Assembly (NCBI RefSeq): GCF_000176235.1
Contig: NZ_ACZV01000005.1
Coordinates: forward strand, 248,001-312,000
DNA: 64,000 nt
Source of the DNA: Vibrio orientalis CIP 102891 = ATCC 33934
GTDB taxonomy: Bacteria; Pseudomonadota; Gammaproteobacteria; Enterobacterales; Vibrionaceae
Reading direction: 5' to 3'
Shown: positions 35,772 through 44,691 of the stretch, piece after piece
Position numbering within the stretch: the first letter of the stretch is position 1
Layout of the letters: the number at the start of each line of letters is the position of its first letter
Translations under genes and position numbers: made by a program
Notes under the pieces: generated by a model
Told to the model about the DNA's origin: nothing
The model's input: only the letters and a program-made list of their open reading frames with translations
Databases searched by the model: none

Positions 35772-37667
35772 ATGGTAGGAGAGTTGGGTCACTTTGCGTT
35801 AATTTGGATTGCGGTATCGAGCTCACTAAGCTCTGCTTGGTATGCATGGCAAAAGTGGCGTGGTGGTGATTCAACACTCTCCTTATCATTAATCGCTAAG
35901 CTCAACGGTGCATTGGCACTGTTGAGCCTTATTATTCTTGGCTACTTATTTATAGCCGACCAATTTCAGTTTCATTATGTCGCCTCTCATTCTAACTCTG
36001 CACTGCCTCTGTTCTACAAAATGGCAGCGGTGTGGGGCGGTCATGAAGGCTCAATGTTGTTTTGGGTCTTTACCCTTGCGCTATGGTCAGCGTGTATCTG
36101 CTTCATTTCGAATATCAGTCAGCGTTATTTAAACGACGTGTTGTGGATCATGACATTGTTTGTCGCTGCGTTTAGTTGGTTTACCTTACTTGCCTCTAAT
36201 CCTTTTGTTTATTCAGAATTTTGGTTAGAACAAGGTCGTGATTTAAATCCGATGTTGCAAGACATCGGGCTTATTTTTCATCCACCACTGCTTTACCTTG
36301 GCTATATTGGCTTTTCGACGGTATTGGCATTTGCTTTGGCAGCATTAATGCAACCCGATTACATGACTCAATGGATCAAATTAGCCACACCTTGGGTAGT
36401 ATCTGCATGGGTATTTCTCACCTTGGGAATCTTAGTTGGCTCTTGGTGGGCCTACAATGAACTCGGTTGGGGAGGCTGGTGGTTCTGGGACCCGGTCGAG
36501 AACGCCTCTTTATTACCTTGGTTAACTGGTACTGCGTTGCTGCACGCTATGCTAGCGGCTAAGAAACATCAGCAACAAAGTCGAACGGCGTTAATCCTCG
36601 CTTTGGTGACGTTTAGTTTGAGCATTCTAGGGACGTTTATCGTGCGTTCTGGAGTTCTAACGTCAGTACATGCATTTGCCGTTGACCCGAGTAAAGGAGT
36701 GGCGTTGCTGCTGATTTTGGCTGTTACTTTAATTGGTTCGTTTTCTCTCCTGTTTGAACGTAACGACGCGATTAAAAGTGAGCCTATTCGGGCGTTAAAT
36801 GGGCGTGGTTATCTGTCTCTAATGGCGGTAGGTCTGCTTGCTATTGCTACTTTTACCGTCTTTCTTGGCACTTTCTATCCAATGGTTTATGAGCTACTGG
36901 GTCTTGGTGCTATCTCGGTCGGCGCCCCTTACTTCAATACCTTGTTCTTACCCTTGACGCTGTTAGCTCTGTTTGGAATGGGGTTAGTTCCACTATTTAA
37001 ATGGCATCGTGGTTCGTATTATTCGTCCGCGAAGATAGCTGCGCTGTTGGTTGTTGCTTTGGTGGTTGGCGGTTTACTGTATTGGCCGCAAGTGGAGCAG
37101 ATATCTATTGTGGTGATGGTTGTCTGGGGGCTTGGCGTTTGGGTGTTACTTAGCCATAGCTTGCTTGCTATCAAACAGTCGAAACTCTCATTTATGATCC
37201 TTGCTCACATTGGCCTAGCGATAAGTTGTGTCGGGGCAGTGATGAATAGTGAACACTCTTTTGAAGTTAATCATAAGATGGCTACGGGAAGCCGAGCGCA
37301 ATTTGGTGGCTGGCAGGTCGAGTATCTTGATACCGAGTGGTCAATTGGTCCCAATTACACGGCTGAAAGGGCGCTGATTCGTTTCTCCCAGCAAGGACGA
37401 GAGTTTGTGCTGATGCCTGAGCGTCGTCACTACCCAGTTCGTGTGATGAATATGAGTGAGCCGGCTATTCGATCGTTCTGGCATGGGGATTACTATATAA
37501 CGCTCGGCAGTAAAGTAGACGTCGATTCCTACGCGGTGAAAGTTCAGTACAAAGCGTATATAGGCTGGATCTGGGGTGGGGCACTAGTGGCGATGCTTGG
37601 CGGTGTGATACCTTTGCTTTCATCGCGGAGAAAAGGAGTTGCCCATGGCATTATCAAGCAAGCATAA
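35772..37667 (+). CDS. nrfE: heme lyase subunit NrfE (CcmF family)
   Basis: A 631-residue integral membrane protein of the CcmF/NrfE family with about 15 helices. It carries the tryptophan-rich heme-handling motif WGGWWFWDPVENASLLPW near residues 231-248. Conserved histidines surround it, as in WGGHEGSMLFW near 88. With NrfF and NrfG it attaches heme to the CWSCK site of NrfA. The 3' end overlaps the dsbE-like gene by 23 bases. Choice of NrfE over general CcmF rests on operon context. Confidence 0.93.
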   Translation: MVGELGHFALIWIAVSSSLSSAWYAWQKWRGGDSTLSLSLIAKLNGALALLSLIILGYLFIADQFQFHYVASHSNSALPLFYKMAAVWGGHEGSMLFWVFTLALWSACICFISNISQRYLNDVLWIMTLFVAAFSWFTLLASNPFVYSEFWLEQGRDLNPMLQDIGLIFHPPLLYLGYIGFSTVLAFALAALMQPDYMTQWIKLATPWVVSAWVFLTLGILVGSWWAYNELGWGGWWFWDPVENASLLPWLTGTALLHAMLAAKKHQQQSRTALILALVTFSLSILGTFIVRSGVLTSVHAFAVDPSKGVALLLILAVTLIGSFSLLFERNDAIKSEPIRALNGRGYLSLMAVGLLAIATFTVFLGTFYPMVYELLGLGAISVGAPYFNTLFLPLTLLALFGMGLVPLFKWHRGSYYSSAKIAALLVVALVVGGLLYWPQVEQISIVVMVVWGLGVWVLLSHSLLAIKQSKLSFMILAHIGLAISCVGAVMNSEHSFEVNHKMATGSRAQFGGWQVEYLDTEWSIGPNYTAERALIRFSQQGREFVLMPERRHYPVRVMNMSEPAIRSFWHGDYYITLGSKVDVDSYAVKVQYKAYIGWIWGGALVAMLGGVIPLLSSRRKGVAHGIIKQA

Positions 37668-38181
37668 GATCAGTATATTTGTCGTTGTTCTTGTCGGCTT
37701 TATCGGTTTTTTGGTTGCGGGGCTGAACTCTCAACAATTTGGGCCTCAATCAACGCCTGTTGTACGCGCCTTTCCTGTGATGGCTGTAGAGCGGCTTGAT
37801 GGAGATGGTGATATTCAAACTGATCAACTGTTTAAAGATGATTATCAGTTGGTCAATGTCTGGGCGTCTTGGTGTGGGGTATGTAAGCAAGAACATGCCT
37901 ATTTGAATCAACTAGAACAATCTGGTGTACCGATAGTGGGGTTAAACTATCGTGATCAACGTTCAGGTGCGCTTAATTACCTCGGCCATTTAGGTAACCC
38001 CTATCGTGATGTCATTTATGATCCTAAGGGGCGTTTAGCGCTTGATTTAGGCGTGGTTGGCACACCCGAAACGTATCTAGTGACGAAACAAGGTGACATT
38101 ATTTATAAGCATCTTGGCGTATTGAATGAGCGAGTGTGGAATAAGTACTTCGCTCAATACTTTCAACTTGGAGAGAGCTAA
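37645..38181 (+). CDS. DsbE/CcmG-family thiol:disulfide interchange protein
   Basis: A 178-residue membrane-anchored periplasmic thioredoxin (helix ~10-27) with active site WCGVCK (Cys77 and Cys80). DsbE/CcmG proteins reduce apocytochrome cysteines before heme attachment, so this one likely serves NrfA/NrfB maturation (called nrfX in some genomes). I chose ATG at 37645, two codons inside the longest ORF. It overlaps the nrfE end and is followed by nrfF after four bases. Confidence 0.93.
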   Translation: MALSSKHKISIFVVVLVGFIGFLVAGLNSQQFGPQSTPVVRAFPVMAVERLDGDGDIQTDQLFKDDYQLVNVWASWCGVCKQEHAYLNQLEQSGVPIVGLNYRDQRSGALNYLGHLGNPYRDVIYDPKGRLALDLGVVGTPETYLVTKQGDIIYKHLGVLNERVWNKYFAQYFQLGES

Positions 38182-38185
38182 CCTG

Positions 38186-38623
38186 ATGGCACTGAGTAAG
38201 CAAGCATTGTCAGTGATGCTGATGATTTTAGCGCTATTTGCTCAGGCGGCATTTGCCTCGCAAGAGTTGTTTGCCCCTGCAACGTCACAGCAAAATTCTC
38301 AGGTGGAACTGTTTGAGTTTGATTCTCCTCAGTTGCAAAAAACCGCCATAGAGTTAGCGAAATCTTTACGCTGCCCCCAGTGTCAAAATCAAAACTTGGT
38401 CGAGTCGAATTCACCGATTGCGAAAGATTTACGCCTAATCGTGTTTGAGAAAATCAACCAAGGTCAGAGTGAGCAACAAGTGATTGATTTTATGACCGCA
38501 CGTTACGGCGAGTTCGTTTTGTACAAACCCTCTTTCAGTCTATCGAATGCCTTATTATGGCTAGCGCCTATCTTGTTACTCGCTACGTTTATCGGTTTGT
38601 CGATTAAACGTATCAAAGCGTAG
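38186..38623 (+). CDS. nrfF: heme lyase subunit NrfF (CcmH family)
   Basis: A 145-residue CcmH-type protein. It has a signal peptide (~1-24), a periplasmic three-helix domain with the redox motif LRCPQCQNQN (Cys63 and Cys66), and a C-terminal membrane anchor (ALLWLAPILLLATFIGLSI). It works with NrfE and NrfG to load heme on NrfA. ATG at 38186 was chosen because it gives the normal signal peptide; the longer ORF begins inside the preceding gene. It is the last gene of the nrf operon. Confidence 0.94.
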   Translation: MALSKQALSVMLMILALFAQAAFASQELFAPATSQQNSQVELFEFDSPQLQKTAIELAKSLRCPQCQNQNLVESNSPIAKDLRLIVFEKINQGQSEQQVIDFMTARYGEFVLYKPSFSLSNALLWLAPILLLATFIGLSIKRIKA

Positions 38624-38716
38624 CCCTTACCTCCTTTGCTCTAACAATTTACTGATAGAAAATTATGCCAATTGGTATAGAGTAATAGCTAATTTCAAAT
38701 CAGTAGTTACCGATCA

Positions 38717-39175
38717 GTGCGTTACGCAATAGAACAATATGATAAGCATGGCTTTTTAAAAGCCCCGAAGCTGCTTTGGTTTAGCTGGCTATTTTTAGCT
38801 AAAGCTTGGATAGTCTTTGTCGTCGCCGGAGCAAGTCGAGAGAGTGGTAGTAAGATTCTTTCGATTGTCTACCCTGATCACACCATGCTCTATTTGGGCC
38901 TTGCGATGGGGGTTCCTAGTATTGCTCTGATGTGGCTAGTTAACCTGCGCAGTCCTGAGCGTCAGTGGCTCAATAACATCGTGGCTTGGGGACGGAGCAT
39001 CACGCTCGTGACCGCTGCCTTGCAGTTATCCCAGACTATGTATCATGTTTATTTGGTCCATGGCGCCTTCAGTTGGGCGAATGGAGCGGTGATGTTACTG
39101 CTGCTATGGTTAATTATTTATGTCGCGAGAAGCCGCAGTGTGAGAGACAGTTTTCATAACCCTCCAATGCAGTGA
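38717..39175 (+). CDS. DUF2919 family membrane protein
   Basis: A 152-residue protein with about four membrane helices and the N-terminal YDKHGFLKAPKLLWFSWLFL signature of DUF2919 (E. coli YfeZ). It starts with GTG at 38717 and has no strong ribosome site. It lies 93 bases after nrfF and 82 before the Dyp peroxidase gene. yfeZ and yfeX are also neighbours in E. coli. Function unknown. Confidence 0.82.
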   Translation: MRYAIEQYDKHGFLKAPKLLWFSWLFLAKAWIVFVVAGASRESGSKILSIVYPDHTMLYLGLAMGVPSIALMWLVNLRSPERQWLNNIVAWGRSITLVTAALQLSQTMYHVYLVHGAFSWANGAVMLLLLWLIIYVARSRSVRDSFHNPPMQ

Positions 39176-39257
39176 TCGAAGCAAGCGATGATCGCTATCA
39201 ATACTTTGAAATCAAAACGAAATACACTGAGCAAAAAAATTAAGTGAGGAACTCATA

Positions 39258-40160
39258 ATGTCATACCCTCAAAGCGCAATTCTTCCTGAAGCAGGACCAT
39301 TTGCACAATACACTTTGTTGAAAGTAAACCAAGATGCCGAAGGCGTGTTAGCTCAGCTGCAAGCTCTACCTGCATTGGTTGAAGAACTTAATGCTCAACA
39401 GCCTGGTGCAGAGCTGACACTGTCAATTGCCTTTACTAAAGCCTTTTGGAGCAAGCTTGATGTAGCGGTTCCGAGTGAGTTGATTGACTTCCCACAATTA
39501 GGTGAAGGTGAAACAGTCGCACCTAGCTCAGATGTCGATGTTTTGATTCACTGCCACTCCAATCGTCATGATTTGCACTTCTACCTACTGCGTAAGTTTT
39601 TCGCTCAGGTTTCTGAGAGCGTGTCAGTGGTTGATGAAACTTATGGTTACCGCTACCTAGATTCGCGTGATATGACCGATTTCGTTGACGGTACAGAGAA
39701 CCCGAAAGATGCACAACGTGAAGAAGTCGCGATTGTTCCACACGGTGAGTTTGCTGGTGGTAGCTATGTCATGGTGCAGCGATTTATTCACAACCTGCCA
39801 TCTTGGAATCGTCTCAACGTTTCTGCGCAGGAGAAAGTGATTGGTCGTACTAAGCCGGACTCTATCGAATTAGACGATGTACCTGCAGCGTCACACGTTG
39901 GACGTGTTGATATTAAAGAAGAAGGTAAAGGCCTTAAGATTGTTCGTCACAGCTTGCCATACGGTAGTGTGTCAGGTGAACATGGTCTGCTGTTCATTGC
40001 TTACTGTAATACACTGCATAACTTCAAAGCGATGCTAGAAAGCATGTACGGTGTAACGGATGGCAAAACTGACCAATTGCTGCGCTTTACAACCGCTGTG
40101 ACAGGAGCTTACTTTTTTGCACCTTCAGCAGAAATGCTGCAAGCGCTTAACGTTAAATAG
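39258..40160 (+). CDS. Dyp-type peroxidase (YfeX-like)
   Basis: A 300-residue heme peroxidase of the dye-decolorising family. The distal motif FVDGTENP (GxxDG type) is near residues 138-145. Proximal heme histidine candidates are in the SHVGRV region, and the C-terminal FTTAVTGAYFF is typical of YfeX. No signal peptide, so it is cytoplasmic. YfeX acts on porphyrins or heme in vitro; the natural substrate is debated. GAGG precedes the start, and a strong terminator follows. Confidence 0.92.
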   Translation: MSYPQSAILPEAGPFAQYTLLKVNQDAEGVLAQLQALPALVEELNAQQPGAELTLSIAFTKAFWSKLDVAVPSELIDFPQLGEGETVAPSSDVDVLIHCHSNRHDLHFYLLRKFFAQVSESVSVVDETYGYRYLDSRDMTDFVDGTENPKDAQREEVAIVPHGEFAGGSYVMVQRFIHNLPSWNRLNVSAQEKVIGRTKPDSIELDDVPAASHVGRVDIKEEGKGLKIVRHSLPYGSVSGEHGLLFIAYCNTLHNFKAMLESMYGVTDGKTDQLLRFTTAVTGAYFFAPSAEMLQALNVK

Positions 40161-40206
40161 CGCGATGCCATCACTTAAATAGTGATGCTGACTTAAGTCA
40201 CTGATC

Positions 40207-40234
40207 AACCGAGCCTATGTGCTCGGTTTTTTTT
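40207..40234 (+). terminator. terminator after the Dyp peroxidase gene
   Basis: Stem AACCGAGC / GCTCGGTT (40207-40214 and 40221-40228) followed by eight T. Confidence 0.9.
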
Positions 40235-40247
40235 ATGCAAATTACCT

Positions 40248-40273
40248 TAAAGAATAATCCGTTTGGCCGATAC
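40248..40273 (+). promoter_or_regulatory. sigma-28 promoter of first flagellin
   Basis: TAAA at 40248-40251, 14-base spacer, GCCGATAC at 40266-40273. It has the same spacing as the pomAB promoter and lies 33 bases before the start codon. Confidence 0.7.
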
Positions 40274-40306
40274 AAAGAGTAACTGAAAGAAGGATATCGC
40301 TTAACC

Positions 40307-41440
40307 ATGGCCATCACTGTTAATACCAATGTCTCTGCAATGACCGCGCAGCGTCACCTGACGAATGCGACGGACTTGCTCAACCAGTCGTTAGAAAGAC
40401 TGGCGTCGGGCAATCGTATTAATAGTGCCAAAGATGATGCTGCGGGTTTGCAAATATCCAATCGTCTTGAATCTCAAATGCGCGGGCTCGATGTCGCAAT
40501 GCGTAATGCCAACGATGGTATTTCAATCATGCAGACCGCAGAAGGGGCGATGAATGAAACCACCAATTTATTGCAGCGCATGCGAGATCTCTCGTTGCAA
40601 TCCGCGAATGGCTCAAACAGTCGTGCTGAGCGAGATGCGTTACAAGAAGAAATGGGCGCTTTAAATGATGAATTGAATAGAATAGCAGAAACCACCTCTT
40701 TTGGTGGTCGAAAATTGCTCAATGGTTCATTTTCATCCTCTTCTTTTCAGATTGGTGCAAGTTCTGGTGAAGCGGTACAAGTGTCACTGAAAAACATGCG
40801 TTCTGACAGTTTGGATATGGGCGGGTTTAGCTATATTGCCGCAGGTAAAGCAGACAGCTCGTGGCAAGTTTCCCAGGGCAGTCAAGATCTCACCATGCAA
40901 TATACCAATGCTCAAGGTCAGCAAGAGAGCATCAATATCACTGCTAAATCAGGCGACGATATTGAAGAGCTAGCGACCTATATCAATGGTCAAACCGACA
41001 AACTATCAGCGTCGGTTAATGAAGAAGGGCAACTGCAAATCTTTATGGCAGGTAAGGAAACGGCGGGAACGATTTCCTTTTCTGGTGGGCTAGCGAGTGA
41101 GCTCAATATGAACCTAGCTGGTTATGAAGCGGTTGATAACATAGATATTTCTGAGGTCGGGGGCGCGCAAAGGGCCGTCTCCGTTCTCGATACCGCCCTC
41201 AATTATGTCGATAGCCATCGAGCTGAACTTGGCGCAATGCAAAATCGCTTTAATCACGCCATCAACAACTTGAGTAATGTGAACGAAAACCTCTCAGCGT
41301 CCAATAGCCGGATTAAAGATACCGACTACGCGAAAGAAACCACCCAAATGGTTAAGCAGCAAATTTTGCAGCAAGTGAGTACATCCATCTTGGCGCAGGC
41401 TAAACAACAACCAAATTTAGCGATAACGTTACTCGGTTAA
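40307..41440 (+). CDS. flagellin, first of three tandem copies
   Basis: A 377-residue flagellin. The conserved N-terminal domain ([34 protein letters not shown]) and the C-terminal domain ([20 protein letters not shown]) form the filament core. The middle is variable. Position before two more flagellins and flaG matches flaE of V. cholerae or flaF of V. parahaemolyticus. Codon use is less biased than in the second copy, and the C-terminus ([11 protein letters not shown]) diverges from the usual [10 protein letters not shown]. It is therefore probably a minor filament protein. Exact symbol left blank because Vibrio species name these paralogues differently. Confidence 0.95.
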   Translation: MAITVNTNVSAMTAQRHLTNATDLLNQSLERLASGNRINSAKDDAAGLQISNRLESQMRGLDVAMRNANDGISIMQTAEGAMNETTNLLQRMRDLSLQSANGSNSRAERDALQEEMGALNDELNRIAETTSFGGRKLLNGSFSSSSFQIGASSGEAVQVSLKNMRSDSLDMGGFSYIAAGKADSSWQVSQGSQDLTMQYTNAQGQQESINITAKSGDDIEELATYINGQTDKLSASVNEEGQLQIFMAGKETAGTISFSGGLASELNMNLAGYEAVDNIDISEVGGAQRAVSVLDTALNYVDSHRAELGAMQNRFNHAINNLSNVNENLSASNSRIKDTDYAKETTQMVKQQILQQVSTSILAQAKQQPNLAITLLG

Positions 41441-41564
41441 TTTAAGGCAAGAGAGCAATATCGACAGCCGAAGCGAAAGCTTTAGCAAAAAAATGGCTTT
41501 ATTAACGTTTAATCACGCTTTTCTCACCAATAGAACTTTTTTCGAAAAAAACTTAAAAAAAACC

Positions 41565-41591
41565 TCAAGGTTTTGGAAATAGCGCCGTTAA
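41565..41591 (+). promoter_or_regulatory. probable sigma-28 promoter of second flagellin
   Basis: TCAA, 15-base spacer, GCCGTTAA at 41584-41591. The -10 half is the same octamer as for the third flagellin; the -35 half has one mismatch. Confidence 0.6.
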
Positions 41592-41619
41592 TAAATGTAA
41601 CTTTTGAGAGAACTACTTT

Positions 41620-41642
41620 GGTTTTCCGAGACGTCGGAAACC
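41620..41642 (+). promoter_or_regulatory. hairpin in second flagellin leader
   Basis: GGTTTTCCGA / TCGGAAACC around a GACG loop (one bulged T) lies 34 bases before the start codon and ahead of the CGGAGA ribosome site. It could stabilise or regulate the mRNA. Confidence 0.5.
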
Positions 41643-41675
41643 GGAAACATCGGAAAATCAAACGGAGAAATCACC

Positions 41676-42809
41676 ATGGCAGTGAATGTAAATACAAACG
41701 TATCAGCAATGACAGCACAGCGTTACCTAAATAGCGCGAACAATGCTCAACAAACTTCAATGGAGCGTTTGTCATCTGGTTCTAAGATCAACAGCGCTAA
41801 AGACGATGCAGCGGGTCTTCAAATCTCTAACCGCTTAAACGTACAAAGCCGTGGTCTAGATGTGGCTGTACGTAACGCGAACGACGGTATCTCTATCGCG
41901 CAGACTGCTGAAGGTGCGATGAATGAGACAACAAACATCCTGCAACGTATGCGTGACCTATCGCTACAGTCTGCTAACGGTTCAAACTCGAAATCTGAGC
42001 GTGTTGCTATCCAAGAAGAAGTAACAGCACTTAATGACGAACTAAACCGTATCGCTGAAACAACATCTTTCGGTGGTAACAAGCTACTTAACGGTACGTT
42101 CGGCACTAAATCAATGCAGATCGGTGCAGACAACGGTGAGGCAGTAATGCTTTCACTAAACAACATGCGCTCTGATGACTCTAAGATGGGTGGCCAAAGC
42201 TTCCAAGCGGCTACTGCTAAAGATTCAAGCTGGACAGTTGCTGCAGGCGCAAATGACCTAACAGTTAACCTAACTGACACTGACGGTGTTGCTCAAACTA
42301 TCACTATCAACGCGAAAGAAGGCGACGATATTGAAGAACTAGCGACATACATCAACGGTCAAACTGACATGGTTAAAGCGTCAGTAAACGAAGATGGTCA
42401 GCTACAAGTATTCGCAGGTGCAGATAAAGTAGACGGCGCAGTATCATTCTCTGGTGGTCTTGCTGGTGAGCTTTCAATGGGCGCAGCAACGAACGTAACC
42501 GTTGATACTATCGATGTAACGTCTGTAGGTGGCGCGCAAGAATCTGTTGGTATTATTGATGCTGCACTTAAAAATGTAGATAGCCACCGTGCTGAGCTGG
42601 GTGCATTCCAGAACCGCTTCAATCACGCTATCAACAACTTAGATAACATCAACGAAAACGTGAATGCATCTAAGAGCCGTATCAAAGACACTGACTTCGC
42701 GAAAGAAACAACTGCACTAACTAAGTCGCAAATTCTTTCTCAAGCTTCAAGTTCTATCCTTGCTCAAGCGAAGCAGGCGCCAAACTCGGCACTAAGCCTA
42801 CTAGGCTAA
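41676..42809 (+). CDS. flagellin, second of three tandem copies
   Basis: A 377-residue flagellin with intact N- and C-terminal core domains and strongly biased, expression-optimised codons (for example GGT, CGT, AAC and CTA/CTT leucine), pointing to high expression. It resembles V. cholerae FlaC-type sequences from memory ([17 protein letters not shown]). The ATG at 41676 with CGGAGA upstream gives the standard [17 protein letters not shown] start; an upstream in-frame ATG would add 24 residues. A terminator with a UUCG loop follows, so it is transcribed alone from a sigma-28 promoter. Confidence 0.96.
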   Translation: MAVNVNTNVSAMTAQRYLNSANNAQQTSMERLSSGSKINSAKDDAAGLQISNRLNVQSRGLDVAVRNANDGISIAQTAEGAMNETTNILQRMRDLSLQSANGSNSKSERVAIQEEVTALNDELNRIAETTSFGGNKLLNGTFGTKSMQIGADNGEAVMLSLNNMRSDDSKMGGQSFQAATAKDSSWTVAAGANDLTVNLTDTDGVAQTITINAKEGDDIEELATYINGQTDMVKASVNEDGQLQVFAGADKVDGAVSFSGGLAGELSMGAATNVTVDTIDVTSVGGAQESVGIIDAALKNVDSHRAELGAFQNRFNHAINNLDNINENVNASKSRIKDTDFAKETTALTKSQILSQASSSILAQAKQAPNSALSLLG

Positions 42810-42824
42810 TCAAATCTAGATATG

Positions 42825-42854
42825 AAAAATCCAGCTTCGGCTGGATTTTTTTTT
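42825..42854 (+). terminator. terminator after second flagellin
   Basis: An 11-bp stem AAAAATCCAGC / GCTGGATTTTT capped by a stable TTCG tetraloop and ending in nine T. Confidence 0.93.
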
Positions 42855-42931
42855 GCCTGAGATAAATAAATGATCTCCATCACATTTCATATGCTCAATG
42901 ATAAAAAATCACAATTAATTGAATTTTTTCC

Positions 42932-42958
42932 TAAAGGTATTTTCTAGCTCGCCGTTAA
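42932..42958 (+). promoter_or_regulatory. sigma-28 promoter of third flagellin
   Basis: TAAA at 42932-42935, exactly 15 bases, GCCGTTAA at 42951-42958. This is the best sigma-28 match in the window. It leaves an ~70-base leader. Confidence 0.78.
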
Positions 42959-42975
42959 AGGACTGAGAGAAATGA

Positions 42976-43013
42976 GATGTGCCAAAGTGAGGTGAGAGAC
43001 ACTGCGGCACATC
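42976..43013 (+). promoter_or_regulatory. stem-loop in third flagellin leader
   Basis: GATGTGCC (42976-42983) pairs perfectly with GGCACATC (43006-43013) around a 22-base loop that itself contains AGTG/CACT. It lies 25 bases before the start codon. Confidence 0.5.
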
Positions 43014-43038
43014 GCCCTAATGCCGAAGGAGATCAAAT

Positions 43039-44172
43039 ATGGCAATTAATGTAAACACGAACGTGTCTGCAATGACCGCACAGCGTTACCTAAATGGTGC
43101 AGCTGACGGCATGCAGAAATCGATGGAACGCTTATCTTCAGGTTATAAAATCAACAGTGCACGAGATGACGCTGCGGGTTTGCAAATTTCCAACCGCTTA
43201 AACTCACAAAGCCGTGGCTTAGACATGGCTGTAAAAAATGCCAATGATGGTATCTCAATTGCTCAAACCGCTGAAGGTGCGATGAATGAGACTACCAACA
43301 TACTCCAACGTATGCGTGATTTGGCACTTCAATCTTCAAACGGCTCTAACTCTCGTGGCGAGCGTATCGCGATTCAAGAAGAAGTAACGGCGCTTAACGA
43401 TGAGCTAAACCGTATTGCAGAAACGACCTCTTTTGGTGGTAATAAACTGCTAAACGGCACATTTGGCGACAAGTCTTTCCAAATCGGAGCGAGTTCTGGT
43501 GAAGCTGTACAGCTAGGCATCGGCAACATGCGTTCTGACACCATAGATATGGGTGGTAAAGCATACGTTGCAACCGCGGGTAAAGACGCTGATTGGGGCG
43601 TTGCGGCAGGAGCGACCGACCTTACACTGGGCTATACTGATGTACATGGTGAAGCTAAAAACATCACCATCAATGCTAAAGTTGGCGACGATGTCGAGCA
43701 GCTTGCAACGTACATTAATGGTCAAAGTGAAGATGTGAAAGCATCTGTCGGTGAAGAGGGTAAACTACAGCTTTTTGCAGCATCTAATAAAGTTGCTACA
43801 GACGTCACTATTGGTGGTGGGCTAGGTGGTGAAATTGGTTTCGGTGCTGCAGAAGATCGTACTGTTGCTGATGTAGATGTAACGACAGTTGCAGGCTCTC
43901 AGCTAGCGGTATCTGTGATCGATGGCGCATTGAAAACTGTAGATAGCCAACGTGCTGAACTGGGTGCATTCCAAAACCGCTTTGGTCACGCGATCAGCAA
44001 CTTAGACAACATCAACGAGAATGTGAATGCATCTCGTAGTCGAATTGTTGATACAGACTATGCGAAGGAAACCACTGCGATGACGAAATCTCAGATCCTT
44101 CAGCAAGCGAGTACCTCTATTCTGGCACAGGCGAAGCAGTCTCCGTCGGCAGCTCTTAGCTTACTTGGTTAA
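43039..44172 (+). CDS. flagellin, third of three tandem copies
   Basis: A 377-residue flagellin with the core signatures [35 protein letters not shown] and [17 protein letters not shown]. Position directly before flaG and the [26 protein letters not shown] segment resemble V. parahaemolyticus FlaA. AAGGAGA precedes the ATG. No terminator-like U-run follows, so flaG may be read through from this gene. In Vibrio several flagellins build one sheathed filament, and loss of single copies is often tolerated. Confidence 0.95.
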   Translation: MAINVNTNVSAMTAQRYLNGAADGMQKSMERLSSGYKINSARDDAAGLQISNRLNSQSRGLDMAVKNANDGISIAQTAEGAMNETTNILQRMRDLALQSSNGSNSRGERIAIQEEVTALNDELNRIAETTSFGGNKLLNGTFGDKSFQIGASSGEAVQLGIGNMRSDTIDMGGKAYVATAGKDADWGVAAGATDLTLGYTDVHGEAKNITINAKVGDDVEQLATYINGQSEDVKASVGEEGKLQLFAASNKVATDVTIGGGLGGEIGFGAAEDRTVADVDVTTVAGSQLAVSVIDGALKTVDSQRAELGAFQNRFGHAISNLDNINENVNASRSRIVDTDYAKETTAMTKSQILQQASTSILAQAKQSPSAALSLLG

Positions 44173-44243
44173 CCGATGGGTTCGATAGGAGCTTATTGGC
44201 ACAACATTATGTTGTGACCTGCTAAGGTGGAAGGGAGATCGTT

Positions 44244-44672
44244 ATGGAAATACCATCCTACACATCGAACGTCCAGCCTTATGGCTCAGAAAGTGGCACT
44301 AAAATTGCTTCCAAGTATGATGGTGTACAGCAAGTTTCCTCGAAAAAGGAGCAAGTTTCTACCACGGAGATAAGTGAAAAAGCGACTCAGAGTGTCGAAA
44401 AGGCGATCGAAGCTTCAAAAGAGCGAGAAAAGCTGAATCGAGCAGAACGAGAACGTATTGTGGAAGAGATGAATAATTTTATTTCCTCCATCAATAAAGG
44501 CTTATCATTTCGTGTGGATGAAGAATCCGGTAGAGATGTTGTAACGATATATGAAGCGGATACTGGTGATATTATTCGTCAGATCCCTGATGAGGAAATG
44601 TTGGAGATCTTACGTCGACTGAGAGAGCAAACGGCCCGTTATTCATCAGGGCTTTTCAACCAGGCGGTGTAA
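44244..44672 (+). CDS. flaG: FlaG family flagellar protein
   Basis: A 142-residue protein. The Ser/Lys/Glu-rich N-terminal half is probably disordered. A conserved C-terminal FlaG domain has LSFRVDEESGRDVVTIYEADTGDIIRQIPDEEML. FlaG influences filament length in other bacteria. It starts the flaG-fliD-flaI-fliS run, 71 bases after the third flagellin. GGGAG precedes the ATG. The spacer contains a palindrome and a half sigma-54 site but no full promoter. Confidence 0.93.
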   Translation: MEIPSYTSNVQPYGSESGTKIASKYDGVQQVSSKKEQVSTTEISEKATQSVEKAIEASKEREKLNRAERERIVEEMNNFISSINKGLSFRVDEESGRDVVTIYEADTGDIIRQIPDEEMLEILRRLREQTARYSSGLFNQAV

Positions 44673-44691
44673 TCATACTTGAGGTGAGTGA

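Noticed and set aside
41819..42280. 153-residue minus-strand ORF opposite the second flagellin
   Set aside because: It is antisense to a highly codon-biased, clearly real flagellin. Serine/arginine-rich composition is what the reverse frame of such a gene gives, and there is no ribosome site.
44197..44216. Possible sigma-54 promoter before flaG
   Set aside because: TGGCAC gives a perfect -24 half, but the -12 position reads TG instead of GC. The palindrome CACAACATTATGTTGTG there is noted only as a possible hairpin without a U-run.
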